A program made the translations under genes and the position numbers. From assembly GCA_900766795.1 (NCBI GenBank), contig CAAFWX010000179.1:1-6137 (forward strand): a DNA stretch of 6,137 bases, given 5' to 3'. The notes under the pieces are model-generated. The model ran no database searches. It was not told where the DNA came from and saw only the letters and a program-made list of their open reading frames with translations. The stretch comes from Oscillospiraceae bacterium. GTDB lineage: Bacteria > Bacillota_A > Clostridia > Oscillospirales > Ruminococcaceae. Positions 6,119 through 6,137 of this stretch are shown in pieces (position 1 is the first letter of the stretch; every line of letters begins with the position of its first letter).

Positions 6119-6137
6119 CGTCAGAAAAGTACAATTA

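Larger units (their letters stand above)
5919..6137. other. Non-coding region upstream of the deacetylase
   Basis: I find no gene in these 219 bases on either strand. On the minus strand they form the leader of the deacetylase. I could not identify a promoter with two good hexamers at proper spacing, so the promoter may be weak, alternative, or beyond the window. The distal half (about 6023-6118) is rich in self-complementary words: CAGCGAAG at 6023-6030 against CTTCGCTG at 6092-6099, a GCGATTGCGC block at 6061-6070, and a perfect 11-bp dyad at 6075-6110. Confidence 0.7.

Overview
The window looks like chromosomal DNA from a gut- or rumen-type Clostridia, most like the Ruminococcus/[Eubacterium] siraeum group (Oscillospiraceae). 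The basis is moderate GC, strong AGGAG-type ribosome binding sites, a textbook vegetative (sigma-A) promoter, and two protein types common in that group: a very large secreted BspA-like leucine-rich-repeat (LRR) protein and a membrane-anchored NodB-type polysaccharide deacetylase. The taxonomic call is an inference from gene style, not a match to a named genome.

Both genes lie on the minus strand. From the right edge, 5919-6137 is a non-coding leader or upstream region. It contains an 11-bp perfect inverted repeat followed, on the plus strand, by a short T tract. Positions 5918-4890 encode a 342-residue deacetylase with an N-terminal membrane anchor, the NodB catalytic motifs and an acidic helical C-terminal extension. 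Positions 4889-4501 are intergenic. This stretch holds two successive minus-strand hairpin/T-tract terminators, an AT-rich stretch, a near-consensus promoter (TTGACT-N17-TATAAT), a 13-bp inverted repeat bracketing its -35 box, a 5'UTR dyad and a good ribosome binding site.

Positions 4500-1 are one uninterrupted reading frame of 1500 codons that runs off the left edge without a stop. Read in order it has a signal peptide, a short low-complexity linker, a BspA-type N-terminal cap, about 37 LRR_5-type repeats, one Ig-like domain, and at least four fibronectin type III (FN3) domains, the last cut by the window edge. The C-terminal anchor or sorting module is therefore not visible.

The two proteins probably both act at the cell envelope: one modifies the wall glycan and the other displays or secretes a long adhesive or binding rod. 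Terminators and a dedicated promoter separate them, so they look like independently controlled neighbours and not an operon. I see no mobile element, CRISPR array, tRNA, rRNA or confident riboswitch. The least explained parts are the symmetrical sites around the LRR gene promoter and the dyad-rich region upstream of the deacetylase.
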